The position numbers were made by a program, and so were the translations under genes. Shown here in pieces: positions 9,198 through 17,732 of a DNA stretch of 41,846 nucleotides; position 1 is the stretch's first letter; each line of letters opens with the position of its first letter. This DNA is from JAHBNG01 sp039028975 (lineage in GTDB: Bacteria; Chloroflexota; Anaerolineae; Caldilineales; Caldilineaceae). The stretch lies in assembly GCA_039028975.1 (NCBI GenBank), contig JBCCHB010000145.1, positions 1-41,846 on the forward strand, written 5' to 3'. The notes under the pieces are model-generated. The model saw only the letters and a list, made by a program, of their open reading frames with translations, ran no database searches and was not told the DNA's origin.

Positions 9198-9259
9198 AGA
9201 CTTCGGAAGTTTTTTCATTCAGCATCGCTTTACTCGAGAAAACGAAACTTCCGAAGTCT
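9198..9259. repeat. Inverted repeat, 15-bp perfect arms, 32-nt loop
   Basis: AGACTTCGGAAGTTT (9198-9212) is exactly complementary to 9245-9259. It lies between the stop of the minus-strand gene at 9341 and the start of the DJ-1 gene, so it may insulate the two units. The left arm runs into TTTTTT on the plus strand only, opposite to the local genes. Confidence 0.8.
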
Positions 9260-9340
9260 GATTGCGCGTAACGTCAATGATTGATTGAAATTGACCGTTA
9301 TCTCGTAGACTCTGTTGGATTGACCAAAGACGTGAAACCG

Positions 9341-10069
9341 CTATTCGGTTGAAGCCATGTTGAGGAAGAAACGCCCCAGCAGTAAAAAGAAGATGGCTGT
9401 GACAATGACATTGGTCAAACCTGCTCCTCCACTCACTAATCCGGGGAGTTCAAAGAATCTGTTAAAGGGCAGAATCATCATAATTGGGATTAGCCATTTG
9501 ACATTTTTCAACCGTTCTTCGTGATTTAAAATTCCGAATAGTCCCACAAAGAAAATATTGAAGGTCACTGCGTTGACGAAAAGGTCTAGGTAATCTTGAA
9601 CTGCAAAGATGCCGAATGCTGACGCTTCCAATACAGCCATTCTGATTTGATCACTTTGTGATAGAGCGGCCGCATATTCTTGCGCTATTGGGATGAGGGC
9701 GATTCCCATCAGTTGTGCAACATTGATAATGGCAACAGACAGCAGCATGGATGACGCAACAGCGGCCGATGCGATTGGGGCTTTTTTCCAAAACAGGATC
9801 GCTATAAAAATAAACGACAAGCTGTAACAGGTCCGTAACGCCAACAGAATCGATTTTGCGATAAAGAAGCCGATCGAGTTTGTGCCAAGCTCGGTCAAAA
9901 AATCGGCAATAACGACCGCTGAAGCTGGTACAAAAAATTGTGAATTGGCCAGCAATGCAATTGTAAATCCGACAAACAATAGAAACTGGGCGAATAATAG
10001 ATATGCTGCGACCTGTGCCAACTTTTGGCGAGTGAGTCCTAGGTTATCTAAAGTCATTTTATTTCTCAT
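9341..10069 (-). CDS. Multi-pass membrane protein, DUF4386-like
   Basis: This 242-residue protein has six or seven hydrophobic segments and few charged residues, resembling DUF4386-type integral membrane proteins. The start at 10069 (MRNKMTLDNLG) is chosen because AAAGGG lies 7 nt upstream; a second ATG 12 nt later is possible. The upstream extension of the frame runs into a REP-like palindrome and is not coding-like. No catalytic motif is seen and the function is unknown. Confidence 0.55.
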   Translation of the reverse strand: MRNKMTLDNLGLTRQKLAQVAAYLLFAQFLLFVGFTIALLANSQFFVPASAVVIADFLTELGTNSIGFFIAKSILLALRTCYSLSFIFIAILFWKKAPIASAAVASSMLLSVAIINVAQLMGIALIPIAQEYAAALSQSDQIRMAVLEASAFGIFAVQDYLDLFVNAVTFNIFFVGLFGILNHEERLKNVKWLIPIMMILPFNRFFELPGLVSGGAGLTNVIVTAIFFLLLGRFFLNMASTE

Positions 10070-10120
10070 CCAAATACCCTTTAATGGTAGTAATCTGCTG
10101 TTTACAAATGTGAGGGCACC

Positions 10121-10172
10121 CTTCGACAAGCCCAGGGCTCCGCCGTTGAAGGGTAGGCTGAGCTTGTCGAAG
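10121..10172. repeat. REP-like palindrome (CTTCGACAAG type)
   Basis: CTTCGACAAGCCCAG (10121-10135) faces CTGAGCTTGTCGAAG (10158-10172); the arms match with one mismatch. This CTTCGACAAGCTCAG motif is a widespread intergenic palindrome in bacterial genomes. It sits in the intergenic DNA between the membrane-protein and lipoprotein genes. Confidence 0.75.
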
Positions 10173-10219
10173 CCGAGATCGCATTGAGTAAAAACTACCG
10201 TTTTGGTGTTGAACGCAGT

Positions 10220-11113
10220 CTAGTTCAATATGGTATAAGGTACCTCGCTATCTCCGCACCACAAACGGTCATAAGAATTTCCAAATTCATCGGTTAATAC
10301 ATATTGCAGTCCGTCAAGATTCAGGATGTGAACATCCTCACTAAACTGGCGCACTTCGTATGTATATCCTGCCGGTATTTCTTCAAACAGACTGTTTAAA
10401 TCAGCAACAACCTCTTCATTTGTCAGCGACTTATTTTCAATACTCGTAAAGTATTTCATCGCATACTCACACTCACCATCAGATATGACATAAACTGGGT
10501 TGCCTGCCTTGTACACCCAAAACGTATTAAAGACACGATCAATTTCAGCAATCTCATACACGTTATCACCGTAAAAATTACCAAATAGCGCTTGCTGTAG
10601 TTCAAGTGGAACAACGCCCGAATCATCAAGTTCAACGTTGAAATTATTGGCAATGGCTCGGGCCGGACCTAACTCAACTGTCGCCGCTAGAACCATCGTG
10701 ATACCGGATCCTTCAGGAATCTCTTGAATAACCGGATTACGCTCCAGAAAGCTGGCCTCATCTAGGATGAAGTTGAGGTCATCATCGACAGAAAGGATAT
10801 AATCGATGGGCTGCCAACGTGGCCCATCAACGAAGTACTCGCGCGGGTCAATACTCGCCAACCAGTCGTCTGGGCAATCATGGCCTTGAGCCCCATTATT
10901 CCAAACATTCATCACAAGTTGATCCCCTTCGATGACAGTGTTGAACACTTCACAGTCCCGAGTTCCTCGATCGGGCTCAAGGTCGGCCGGAATTTTCGCG
11001 GCGAGCTCTGCAATCACTTCGGGGCCTTCATCTACTTCATCTACTTCATCTACTACAATGACACAACCAGCTAGTAGAAAAATCATCGTCACCAAAAATA
11101 TGTGCTTCTTCAT
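10220..11113 (-). CDS. Lipoprotein, paralogue of the next upstream gene
   Basis: This 297-residue secreted lipoprotein has signal MKKHIFLVTMIFLLAGC with a clear lipobox (LAGC). The ATG at 11113 follows GAGGAAA; the longer frame starts with TTG and is less likely. After the lipid-anchor Cys comes a short acidic stretch of repeated Val-Asp-Glu, encoded by a 9-bp tandem repeat (about 11027-11060). The body shares a pattern with the lipoprotein at 11395-12156: a CE start, a conserved CP(D/E)(D/E)W pair, a GPRW/GPRF strand and a closing L.YVL or LAFVL strand. No known domain was recognised. The two probably arose by duplication and bind a common type of ligand. Confidence 0.65.
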   Translation of the reverse strand: MKKHIFLVTMIFLLAGCVIVVDEVDEVDEGPEVIAELAAKIPADLEPDRGTRDCEVFNTVIEGDQLVMNVWNNGAQGHDCPDDWLASIDPREYFVDGPRWQPIDYILSVDDDLNFILDEASFLERNPVIQEIPEGSGITMVLAATVELGPARAIANNFNVELDDSGVVPLELQQALFGNFYGDNVYEIAEIDRVFNTFWVYKAGNPVYVISDGECEYAMKYFTSIENKSLTNEEVVADLNSLFEEIPAGYTYEVRQFSEDVHILNLDGLQYVLTDEFGNSYDRLWCGDSEVPYTILN

Positions 11114-11394
11114 TTTTTGTTTCCTCTTCAAATAAAAAGCTAGGCCCTAACGGCTCTCACATTGACACAAAATTGTGGATGTTGAATCCAACCAGTTCGC
11201 TCCTACGGCCGCAGGCCCCTAGATTTTGCCAGAGCCGTTTCGGGCCGACCGTCCTGAGCTGCCGCGAAGGCGAAATCTAACTAGTACCTTAGAAAGCAAA
11301 AGGCAAAACGGTTGACATCTACCAAGGAAGTTCTCAGCTTGCCCCAACAGTGGTGTTTAGAAGGGGTAAGCTGATTCGCAACTGCTTGTCTTGC

Positions 11395-12156
11395 TTACGA
11401 TTCAGGCTCTAGTATCTTCTGATACGAATTCATCAAAGAGTCATTGAGGACGAAGGCCAATCCATCTGCTACCAATGCGGAATCTTCAGTCAACACCCTT
11501 GCCTCATAGCTCCACCCATCTGGCATGTCTAGTCGATCCCCTAACGTTTCCAGGTCGTCAATTGTCAAGGTTGGGTCAACAATGTGTGTGTACGATTGCA
11601 TCCGGTAGACCTCACCCTCTGGAGACGTTAACTCGTAGACCATATTCCCGGCGAGGAAGGTGTAGGTCGTGGTCCGCTCCACTTCGTTATCGATATAAAG
11701 CTCATCGCTAACCCCTCCTTGGGCATCGGACAATTGCATATTTATAACGGCCGCTCGTCTCATTTGGATACCGGCAAACTCAACCACCTTGCCCGCGGCC
11801 GACTCACCGCTTGCGGCGGTCTGATTCACCAGCCAAAAGCGAGGCCCATTGATTTGAACCTGTACCGCACCGTATTCCTCCATGATCTCCTCTGCGGTAA
11901 TGGTGTTCCACGCCTCTTCCGGGCACTCGTTTAAACCCATGGTGGCGTACACTTCGACGTATATATCTGTTCCGCTTTGGAAAATAGGGAGGATTTCACA
12001 ATAGCGGAAGTTGCGCATGTCTTCTGGCGGCCGCTGGAATTGGGTTTGCTCAACGGCCGGTATGGCTTCTGAAGGGTCGGTGCCACCGCAGGCTGAAAGT
12101 GTCAGCAGCATCAAGACCGCGAATAAACAGGTAGTAATCGTTCTAATTTTTGACAT
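11395..12156 (-). CDS. Lipoprotein, paralogue of 10220-11113
   Basis: This 253-residue lipoprotein has signal MSKIRTITTCLFAVLMLLTL and lipobox LSAC. The start at 12156 is set by AAGGGAG 10 nt upstream; the 16 extra codons of the open frame are not signal-like. The mature part begins YCEILPIF, has ECPEEAW and NGPRFWLVNQ, and ends LAFVLNDS, matching the neighbour. It is divergently arranged with a two-component system at 12394, with direct repeats in the shared intergenic region, so it may be a target of that system. The function is unknown. Confidence 0.65.
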   Translation of the reverse strand: MSKIRTITTCLFAVLMLLTLSACGGTDPSEAIPAVEQTQFQRPPEDMRNFRYCEILPIFQSGTDIYVEVYATMGLNECPEEAWNTITAEEIMEEYGAVQVQINGPRFWLVNQTAASGESAAGKVVEFAGIQMRRAAVINMQLSDAQGGVSDELYIDNEVERTTTYTFLAGNMVYELTSPEGEVYRMQSYTHIVDPTLTIDDLETLGDRLDMPDGWSYEARVLTEDSALVADGLAFVLNDSLMNSYQKILEPES

Positions 12157-12247
12157 GGTATATTCTCCCTTTGATTGATTTCTATTTGGCGAAAACGTGA
12201 ACAATGTATTCGGTTCCTAGCTTACCCGAACGCGGTTACTTAGAAGA

Positions 12248-12285
12248 GTGTCACCTGTCATGTTTGCAAAGGGTGTCACCTGTCA
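12248..12285. promoter_or_regulatory. Direct repeats GTGTCACCTGTCA, candidate regulator sites
   Basis: GTGTCACCTGTCA occurs at 12248-12260 and again at 12273-12285, 25 bp apart start to start. Each copy holds two TGTCA half-sites in tandem, giving four. They lie between the divergent lipoprotein and histidine-kinase genes, upstream of a TATAAT. Binding by the adjacent LuxR-type response regulator is an inference. Confidence 0.6.
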
Positions 12286-12309
12286 CTTCTTGAACCCGTC
12301 GGGCCTTGG

Positions 12310-12400
12310 TATAATTTTGCCTATGAAAAAAATAGTTTTGCGTTGGAATAGCGCATTCGATTATTGGCAGAAAGGTTTGGAATTTCGAACCCTATGTTGA
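12310..12400 (+). promoter_or_regulatory. TATAAT box and 25-codon leader ORF before the kinase gene
   Basis: A consensus TATAAT (12310-12315) is followed 7 nt later by an ATG at 12323 that opens a 25-codon frame (MKKIVLRWNSAFDYW and on) ending at TGA 12398-12400. The kinase ATG at 12394 overlaps the end of this frame. The spacing suits a leaderless transcript whose small peptide passes ribosomes to the kinase start, which lacks a Shine-Dalgarno site. No good -35 was found; TTGAAC at 12290 leaves only 14 nt. Confidence 0.4.
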
Positions 12401-13713
12401 ACCCCAGCCAAGGTTTAGAGCACGGACTTTTGCGCGTCTTTAGCATCGTTTTGGGGATCCGTCTGCTACTGTGGCTGCAAACGAGATTTGCGGATACGAG
12501 CAGGTGGTTGCCAGAGTTTCTTACGTACCCATCCCAACCCCTCGTCATTACAGCTTTGCTAGATGGTCTCTTGTTGATCGTCCTACTCTGGCCTTCCCTT
12601 CGTTCTAAGATCGGCCCGCGACAGTTCGGCTGGCTACTTGTCATCAGTTCGGCCGTCCTTTTTTTGGGCCACGCGAGCATTGTGGTGTTTCGAGGGACAG
12701 CGGGAGTGCAACAGCTCACTATCATTTTCACCCCTTATTCAATGTTGCTCGCTCTAAATATCCTCTTTGTTGCTTGGCAATTTGATCTGCGGGCTGTCCT
12801 TCTCTATTACTTTGCCGTGTTAGGCTCGCTATTTTTGCTATTTTGGCAGTTTGGATTTCTCAATATGGGTGGATTTACCGCTACGCTTTTAGCCGTTACG
12901 CTATCGACAACCGTCTTTACGATGCTGCTCCCTGGTTTGCTCATCGCCCACTTGATGACCCAACAGCGACAGCAGCGGGCCGCCTTAGCCGCTGCGGCCG
13001 AAGAACAGGCGCGCACCAATGAGCAGCTGGTTCACTATGCTGCATCCTTGGAAGAGCTAACCATTAGCCGGGAACGGAATCGATTGGCGCGGGAACTGCA
13101 TGACACGCTGGCCCATTCACTGAGCGCGGTGACGGTCCAGCTCGGCGCGGTTGAAACGCTATGGGACGGCAGTCCAGACGAAGCCAAGGATCTGCTCACA
13201 CAAGCAGATGCCAGCGCAAGGGATGGACTAGAAGAAGCGCGGCGGGCGCTGCAGGCATTGCGCGCCTCGCCGCTAGAGGCTCTGGGACTAGTATTGGCGT
13301 TGGAGGCATTGGCCAAAGAAGCCGCAGCACGCATCGGTGGGCAACTCCATCTCGACATGCCAGAGGAGAACCTAACCTTTCTAGAACCGCACATCGAGCA
13401 GAGTATCTATCGCGTGGCGCAGGAGGCGTTGGAAAACTGTGTGCGCCATGCCGAAGCCAAGACGCTCTGGGTGACGCTGGTTCATTCGACCGAGAAAGAC
13501 CAAACTGGGCAGCTTCAGTTGACAATCAGCGATGATGGTCGGGGATTCGAACAGTCACACTCGGCTCCAACGGGTCATTACGGGGTCGCGGGCATGAAGG
13601 AACGGGCCAGCGTGGTTGGTGGCACGTTGCAGGTAGAAAGTTCAGTAGAGGAAGGAACGATGGTGCAACTTGTGGTGCCATTGATGATGTCAGAGAGGGA
13701 GGGTGAGTCATGA
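12394..13713 (+). CDS. Membrane sensor histidine kinase, NarL/DesK type (HisKA_3)
   Basis: This 439-residue kinase has an N-terminal half with about six transmembrane helices, a short coiled coil, then the HisKA_3 dimerisation/phospho-acceptor helix RNRLARELHDTLAHS (His at residue 236) and a HATPase_c domain with EALENCVRHAEA (N box), SDDGRGFE (G1) and GVAGMKERA (G2). The ATG at 12394 is preferred over a TTG ten codons earlier; neither has a clear ribosome site, so translation may be coupled to the leader frame that overlaps it. The gene overlaps the response regulator by 4 nt (ATGA), a usual arrangement for a cognate pair. The membrane sensor has no recognised ligand pocket. Confidence 0.9.
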   Translation: MLNPSQGLEHGLLRVFSIVLGIRLLLWLQTRFADTSRWLPEFLTYPSQPLVITALLDGLLLIVLLWPSLRSKIGPRQFGWLLVISSAVLFLGHASIVVFRGTAGVQQLTIIFTPYSMLLALNILFVAWQFDLRAVLLYYFAVLGSLFLLFWQFGFLNMGGFTATLLAVTLSTTVFTMLLPGLLIAHLMTQQRQQRAALAAAAEEQARTNEQLVHYAASLEELTISRERNRLARELHDTLAHSLSAVTVQLGAVETLWDGSPDEAKDLLTQADASARDGLEEARRALQALRASPLEALGLVLALEALAKEAAARIGGQLHLDMPEENLTFLEPHIEQSIYRVAQEALENCVRHAEAKTLWVTLVHSTEKDQTGQLQLTISDDGRGFEQSHSAPTGHYGVAGMKERASVVGGTLQVESSVEEGTMVQLVVPLMMSEREGES

Positions 13714-14363
13714 ATCGAGTTCTGCTTGTAGATGACCAAACCGTTGTACGCGCTGGCCTAGCCGCGATTGCGAGCAGCGATCCGGAGATAGAAGTGGTGG
13801 GCGAAGGCAGCAATGGAGAAGAGGCCATCACATTGGTGGAGACCCTCTCCCCCGACCTGGTTCTGATGGATTTGCAGATGCCGGTGATGAATGGCGTGCA
13901 GGCCACGCGGCGCCTCAAACGGGAGTTCCCCACGCTGCCCATCCTGGTGCTGACCACCTATGCGGCGGACGAGTGGGTCCTCGATGCCGTGCGAGCGGGG
14001 GCAGCAGGCTATCTGCTCAAGGACACCCGTCCGGCTCAGTTGATTGCGGCCATCAAAGGCACGATTGCTGGCGACACTTTTCTGGATCCGGCCATTGCGG
14101 GCAAAGTGTTGCAGCAGGCAACCAACGCCTCGAACAGCAATCAACAATCGACAAAATTGATTGAAGAACTTACCCCACGAGAGCTAGAGGTACTTGCGCT
14201 GGTTGTCAAAGGAAAGAACAATCGCGAGATCGGCGAACAGCTGCACTTGGCAACGGGAACCGTGCGCAATCATGTTAGTGTGATTATGGAGAAATTGGCT
14301 GTCTCCGACCGGACGCAAGCCGCGGTCCTAGCCGTGCAGATGGGGTTGGTGGGTTTCAGTTAA
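13710..14363 (+). CDS. LuxR/NarL-family response regulator
   Basis: This 217-residue protein has a receiver domain with acidic pocket VDDQ, phospho-acceptor D54 in LMDLQMP, the LTTYA threonine region and the LLKDT lysine, followed by a flexible linker and a C-terminal LuxR helix-turn-helix (LTPRELEVLALVVKGKNNRE, then TVRNHVSVIMEKL). It starts inside the kinase stop codon. It should activate or repress promoters after phosphorylation by the neighbouring kinase; the TGTCA repeats in front of the kinase and the divergent lipoprotein genes are plausible targets. Confidence 0.92.
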   Translation: MNRVLLVDDQTVVRAGLAAIASSDPEIEVVGEGSNGEEAITLVETLSPDLVLMDLQMPVMNGVQATRRLKREFPTLPILVLTTYAADEWVLDAVRAGAAGYLLKDTRPAQLIAAIKGTIAGDTFLDPAIAGKVLQQATNASNSNQQSTKLIEELTPRELEVLALVVKGKNNREIGEQLHLATGTVRNHVSVIMEKLAVSDRTQAAVLAVQMGLVGFS

Positions 14364-14484
14364 CAACCGTCACGCCAGCGCAACTGCTGCTCACGCAAGT
14401 GGCGTTTAGCGTCAGATAAATTGAGTTAAAGGTGTCATCCGCAAACTAGTACAACGGGGCGGAAATAATATCATATGCGTACGT

Positions 14485-15057
14485 TCAGCGCTTGTGCAGC
14501 AGGGGGCGAACTGCAAATTGGTTGATGTATTCGGCCATCTGCTCGATCACAAACGGTTTGTCATGTTCAATCCACCAGTAACAGAGGGAGATCAGTGTGG
14601 ATACAAAGTGATAAGCCTGCAGTTCAAGCGGCGGTTGTCCAAGCGAATGGGTCGCGTCTTGCGACAGGTTCAGGATCAGTTTGACCTCGGCTACGCCATC
14701 GACCAGCATCTGTTTCGCAACGAAATCCGCCCAATCCGCAACGTGCCGAATGCGCAGTAGGAAATCACTGTGCTTATCAACCACCCGCAATACAAGAACC
14801 GCATTTTCTTCTAGCACCTCAATTGACGTCGGCATCTTGCGGGCTTCGATTATCTCACCAAAGATCTCTTCCACAATTGCAATCGCCAACTGACGCTTGT
14901 CCGCAAAGTGACGATAAAACGTTTTATTGCCGACTGAGGCGCGTTCGGCCACTTGCCTGACGGTAATCGATTCGTACCCATTTTCTAAGACGAGCTCGAT
15001 AAAGGCTTCCTTCAGCGCGCGGCGTGTCTTGATGACCCTTAAGTCCATTTCGTTCAT
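14485..15057 (-). CDS. TetR/AcrR-family regulator
   Basis: This is a 190-residue one-component regulator. The N-terminal helix-turn-helix is ITVRQVAERASVGNKTFYRH, followed by the usual FADKRQLA. The remainder is an all-helical ligand-binding domain. The start at 15057 (MNEMDLRVIKTRR) is chosen because the longer frame adds a hydrophobic, non-TetR leader; the ribosome site is weak. Thirty nt upstream lies a GACA-N6-TGTC palindrome. The same 5' segment and palindrome recur at 17500-17600, on the far side of the NmrA/tyrosinase pair, which suggests this regulator controls that pair. Confidence 0.85.
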   Translation of the reverse strand: MNEMDLRVIKTRRALKEAFIELVLENGYESITVRQVAERASVGNKTFYRHFADKRQLAIAIVEEIFGEIIEARKMPTSIEVLEENAVLVLRVVDKHSDFLLRIRHVADWADFVAKQMLVDGVAEVKLILNLSQDATHSLGQPPLELQAYHFVSTLISLCYWWIEHDKPFVIEQMAEYINQFAVRPLLHKR

Positions 15058-15086
15058 AGTGCTGTAACTGTAGCACGCGATGATAA

Positions 15087-15100
15087 GACATGCAAGTGTC
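15087..15100. promoter_or_regulatory. Candidate TetR operator, copy 1
   Basis: GACATGCAAGTGTC, an imperfect palindrome with outer GACA/TGTC, lies 30 nt upstream of the tetR start. A near-identical GACACGCAAATGTC is at 17585-17598 within the duplicated segment upstream of the tyrosinase gene. Both are followed by ATA. Retention of the outer half-sites while inner bases drift supports a protein-binding role. Confidence 0.5.
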
Positions 15101-15164
15101 ATATCTTGACCAAGTCAGAATACGGTAACACCTGCATCCCCATAAGCATCTTCTGCAATTAGGC

Positions 15165-15938
15165 TTATTGCCCAGGTGTCCATCCTTCCTTGACCGCTCT
15201 CTGACCAATGGGTAGGGCCATGCCAACGCGCTTCTGTGAATAGATCCCATTTGGAGCCAAATTTGACATGATTAGCGTCGCTACATCTGTGTAGGAAACA
15301 GTGAGCTCAGGTAGATGTCTTTTCAGCGTCCAAGAGAGTGCGATACGCGGCCCCCACGCAAGCCAACTGGGCACATTAAAGGGCATGGTCTCTACCGAGA
15401 TGCGTAAATTTTCGGTTGGTTGTCCATCGGGCGCAACCATCATCGGACCAGGGCACATGAATGACCAATCCAGGCTTGATGCCTTCAAGGCCAGATAATT
15501 TCTCTTGTGATTCTGATACATCTCTGGTACACCAGGACAGTCTACGCCCATAATGCCACTGTCGGCAAACTCTAAGGCTGCTACACCCCCCAAAAACCAC
15601 GCACGCTTCGGCACTGCTAAATGCGACTCGGCTTGCTTAAGAATAATCTGGCAAAGTTTGGTAAAGTTGTCTCCATCAGCCGCATACCCAGCCGCATTGA
15701 TCAACGTATCGTGACCAGTTATTGACTGCCCTACGGCATTCTCATCAAAGATATCCCCTTCAATCACACTGATGCCAGGCGGCAAAGTGCCGCCATGTAG
15801 GTCGACAAGTTTGGCGCGATTGCGCACATAAACGCTCAATGAATAACCAAGGTCGAGACCTTGTTTTACTACTGTGCGACCGAGATTACCCGTTGCACCG
15901 AAGAGGATTATTTTGGGTTGGTTGTCATTATTTTGCAT
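15165..15938 (-). CDS. NmrA-like NAD(P)-binding protein (atypical SDR)
   Basis: This 257-residue Rossmann protein has an N-terminal dinucleotide motif GATGNLGRTV, then VYVRNRAKL, VIEGDIFDEN and TLINAAGYAAD, in the order of atypical SDR/NmrA-type proteins. No YxxxK catalytic pair is obvious, as is common in NmrA-type members that act as redox sensors or reductases. The start at 15938 (MQNNDNQPKI) follows GCAGGA; the 51 extra upstream codons overlap the tyrosinase end and are not protein-like. It lies 19 nt after the tyrosinase stop, so the two are co-transcribed. Confidence 0.8.
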   Translation of the reverse strand: MQNNDNQPKIILFGATGNLGRTVVKQGLDLGYSLSVYVRNRAKLVDLHGGTLPPGISVIEGDIFDENAVGQSITGHDTLINAAGYAADGDNFTKLCQIILKQAESHLAVPKRAWFLGGVAALEFADSGIMGVDCPGVPEMYQNHKRNYLALKASSLDWSFMCPGPMMVAPDGQPTENLRISVETMPFNVPSWLAWGPRIALSWTLKRHLPELTVSYTDVATLIMSNLAPNGIYSQKRVGMALPIGQRAVKEGWTPGQ

Positions 15939-15957
15939 TGATTCATCCTGCAATAAT

Positions 15958-17340
15958 CTACCCCTCGTCCGCCATTGGGTAGAGGGCATCATAGGTGAAT
16001 GGGAGTCGGTCATGATCCACAAGCTCGTCGAGCGTCCAGGTTCGACCACTTTCTTGATCCAGCCCCCGCCACGGTCGGAATAGGGCATCATCGCCGGCTA
16101 GCTCGGGAATGCCGTCATTTTTCTTTTCCCAGCTATACCAAACCCTATCGAGTTCAGCGTGTAGCATGAAGAAGATGGGGTCCACCGCAACTTCCTGAAA
16201 TAGGACAACCGTACCATGGGTAGGTGGGCATCCTTCTGTCGGGTTGGGATCCTGCCCACCGGCATAGAAGTGCATCATACCGTGAGGGGCTGCTTGATAG
16301 ACTGTCAAGACTTGTGCCAGTAAGTCGGCCGTCTCTTGGGGCAGTGTGGGCAACTCTTTACCAGCCAAAGTATTGAACAGCTCGTCATCACCTGAAACGT
16401 TCTGTAGTGTACGCACGATTGACCGCATCTGGCTCATGGCGGTTGCCACTTTATCCGGGGAGGTTCCAATGGTTCCGGTTTCGGCCTCCAAGTTGTCAAT
16501 TAAGGGCTGGAGAATGGGCGGATAGTCACCCGGCAGCGTCTCCAGTAACTCGGTCAGGAGATCGACCTCTTCCGTCCCCGGTTTGCGAACAATAGTCGGT
16601 GCCCATTCAATCGAATTGGTGAAGTTCAGGTATGTGGTAGTGCCCAGAACACTCTGAAATTGTTCTACTGTCGGGGTCATCGGCATCAACGTTCCCGGCC
16701 AACGGCGAAAGAACACCTCATACTCCTCGCCAAACTCGAGGCCAAACGCCTCATGACAAGGGTTATTTAACTCGGTTTGTACATGTTGGACTTTGACACC
16801 GCTCCATTCACCATGGGGCTTGAAGTCGGCGACCCACTGAGGGAAGGTGCGATCGTGGCTGGCATCCCAATAAGGAACAAAGACTTTATCAGCTTCGGCC
16901 GGGTCGATTCCGTTTTCGGTGTAATAAGCCTTCAATTCTAAGCGCATCTCGTTCTCTAATGTCGCAATGTAGGCGCGGTGCCAGGGCATGAAACGGTGCG
17001 TGCCAACCGGCCCTTTGTCCTCAACTCTTAAATCGGCCAGAACTTGGACCCCGTGATTAACTTGGCGTTCAAACTGTGCATGTTCTGAAGCGATTGACCC
17101 CAATTTACCCGATTCGATGAGCAATTCCCAGCCAAGCATAAATCGCGCTCGCTCCTCTTCACTCATATTTGAGGCACTTTTACGCACGACTTGGACGGGA
17201 TTGGCGGCCTGAGTCTCGTTAATCTCGCGCTGGTTGGTCTCATTTCTTGTGGGTAGGAGCGCTTCACCAACACATCCTTGCAAAAGGAATGTCGTAGCCG
17301 TAAGGCCTTGATATTTCAAGAATGTTCGTCGATTAATCAT
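15958..17340 (-). CDS. Tyrosinase (type 3 copper) lipoprotein with Tat signal
   Basis: This is a 460-residue di-copper phenol oxidase. The N-terminus INRRTFLK is a twin-arginine motif, and a hydrophobic stretch ends in the lipobox LLQGC (C23), so a folded, copper-loaded protein is probably exported and lipid-anchored. The CuA site shows THRFMPWHRAY (H115, H121) with H96 or H87 as the third ligand. The CuB site shows APHGMMH (H353, H357) and DPIFFMLHAELDRVW (H394). An insertion of about 150 residues separates the two sites. AAGGAG precedes the start. Substrates are likely phenols or catechols. It leads the operon with the NmrA-like gene. Confidence 0.88.
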   Translation of the reverse strand: MINRRTFLKYQGLTATTFLLQGCVGEALLPTRNETNQREINETQAANPVQVVRKSASNMSEEERARFMLGWELLIESGKLGSIASEHAQFERQVNHGVQVLADLRVEDKGPVGTHRFMPWHRAYIATLENEMRLELKAYYTENGIDPAEADKVFVPYWDASHDRTFPQWVADFKPHGEWSGVKVQHVQTELNNPCHEAFGLEFGEEYEVFFRRWPGTLMPMTPTVEQFQSVLGTTTYLNFTNSIEWAPTIVRKPGTEEVDLLTELLETLPGDYPPILQPLIDNLEAETGTIGTSPDKVATAMSQMRSIVRTLQNVSGDDELFNTLAGKELPTLPQETADLLAQVLTVYQAAPHGMMHFYAGGQDPNPTEGCPPTHGTVVLFQEVAVDPIFFMLHAELDRVWYSWEKKNDGIPELAGDDALFRPWRGLDQESGRTWTLDELVDHDRLPFTYDALYPMADEG

Positions 17341-17499
17341 ATAACTCTCCTTAATATCTATCCGAAAAGTTCTGCGGTAAAGCTTTCTCGCTTAGGGAAA
17401 AGTTGGACTCACAACCACTTTTCGGTTGCACTCTTAGTGTGAGATGGTATAGAGGTACCAACCCATTGCCAATGTTGGACAAAAAGTAAATATTTCTAC

Positions 17500-17600
17500 A
17501 AAGCTTCCTTCAACGCGCGGCGGGACTTGATGACCCTTAAGTCCATTTCGCTCATAGCACTGTAACTGTAGCACATTGCAATACGACACGCAAATGTCAT
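17500..17600 (-). pseudogene. Duplicate fragment of the tetR 5' end and its operator
   Basis: About 100 bp here match 15002-15102 in order and orientation with few changes: the coding start (CTTAAGTCCATTTCG), CTGTAACTGTAGCAC and the GACA-N6-TGTC palindrome at 17585-17598. Only the first 18 or so codons of the regulator are present; the helix-turn-helix is missing. The copy lies about 160 bp upstream of the tyrosinase start, so it could supply an operator for that operon while no longer encoding a regulator. Confidence 0.8.
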
Positions 17601-17732
17601 AAACCGCATTTTTCTATAGATATTTACGTATTTGCAAATATTTAAAACACCAAAATGTCGCAAACTCTGCGGGTTTGCGCATTTGATTCTTCATTAGATA
17701 CTATAGGGATTTTTATCGTGAGTGTTGCTTTC

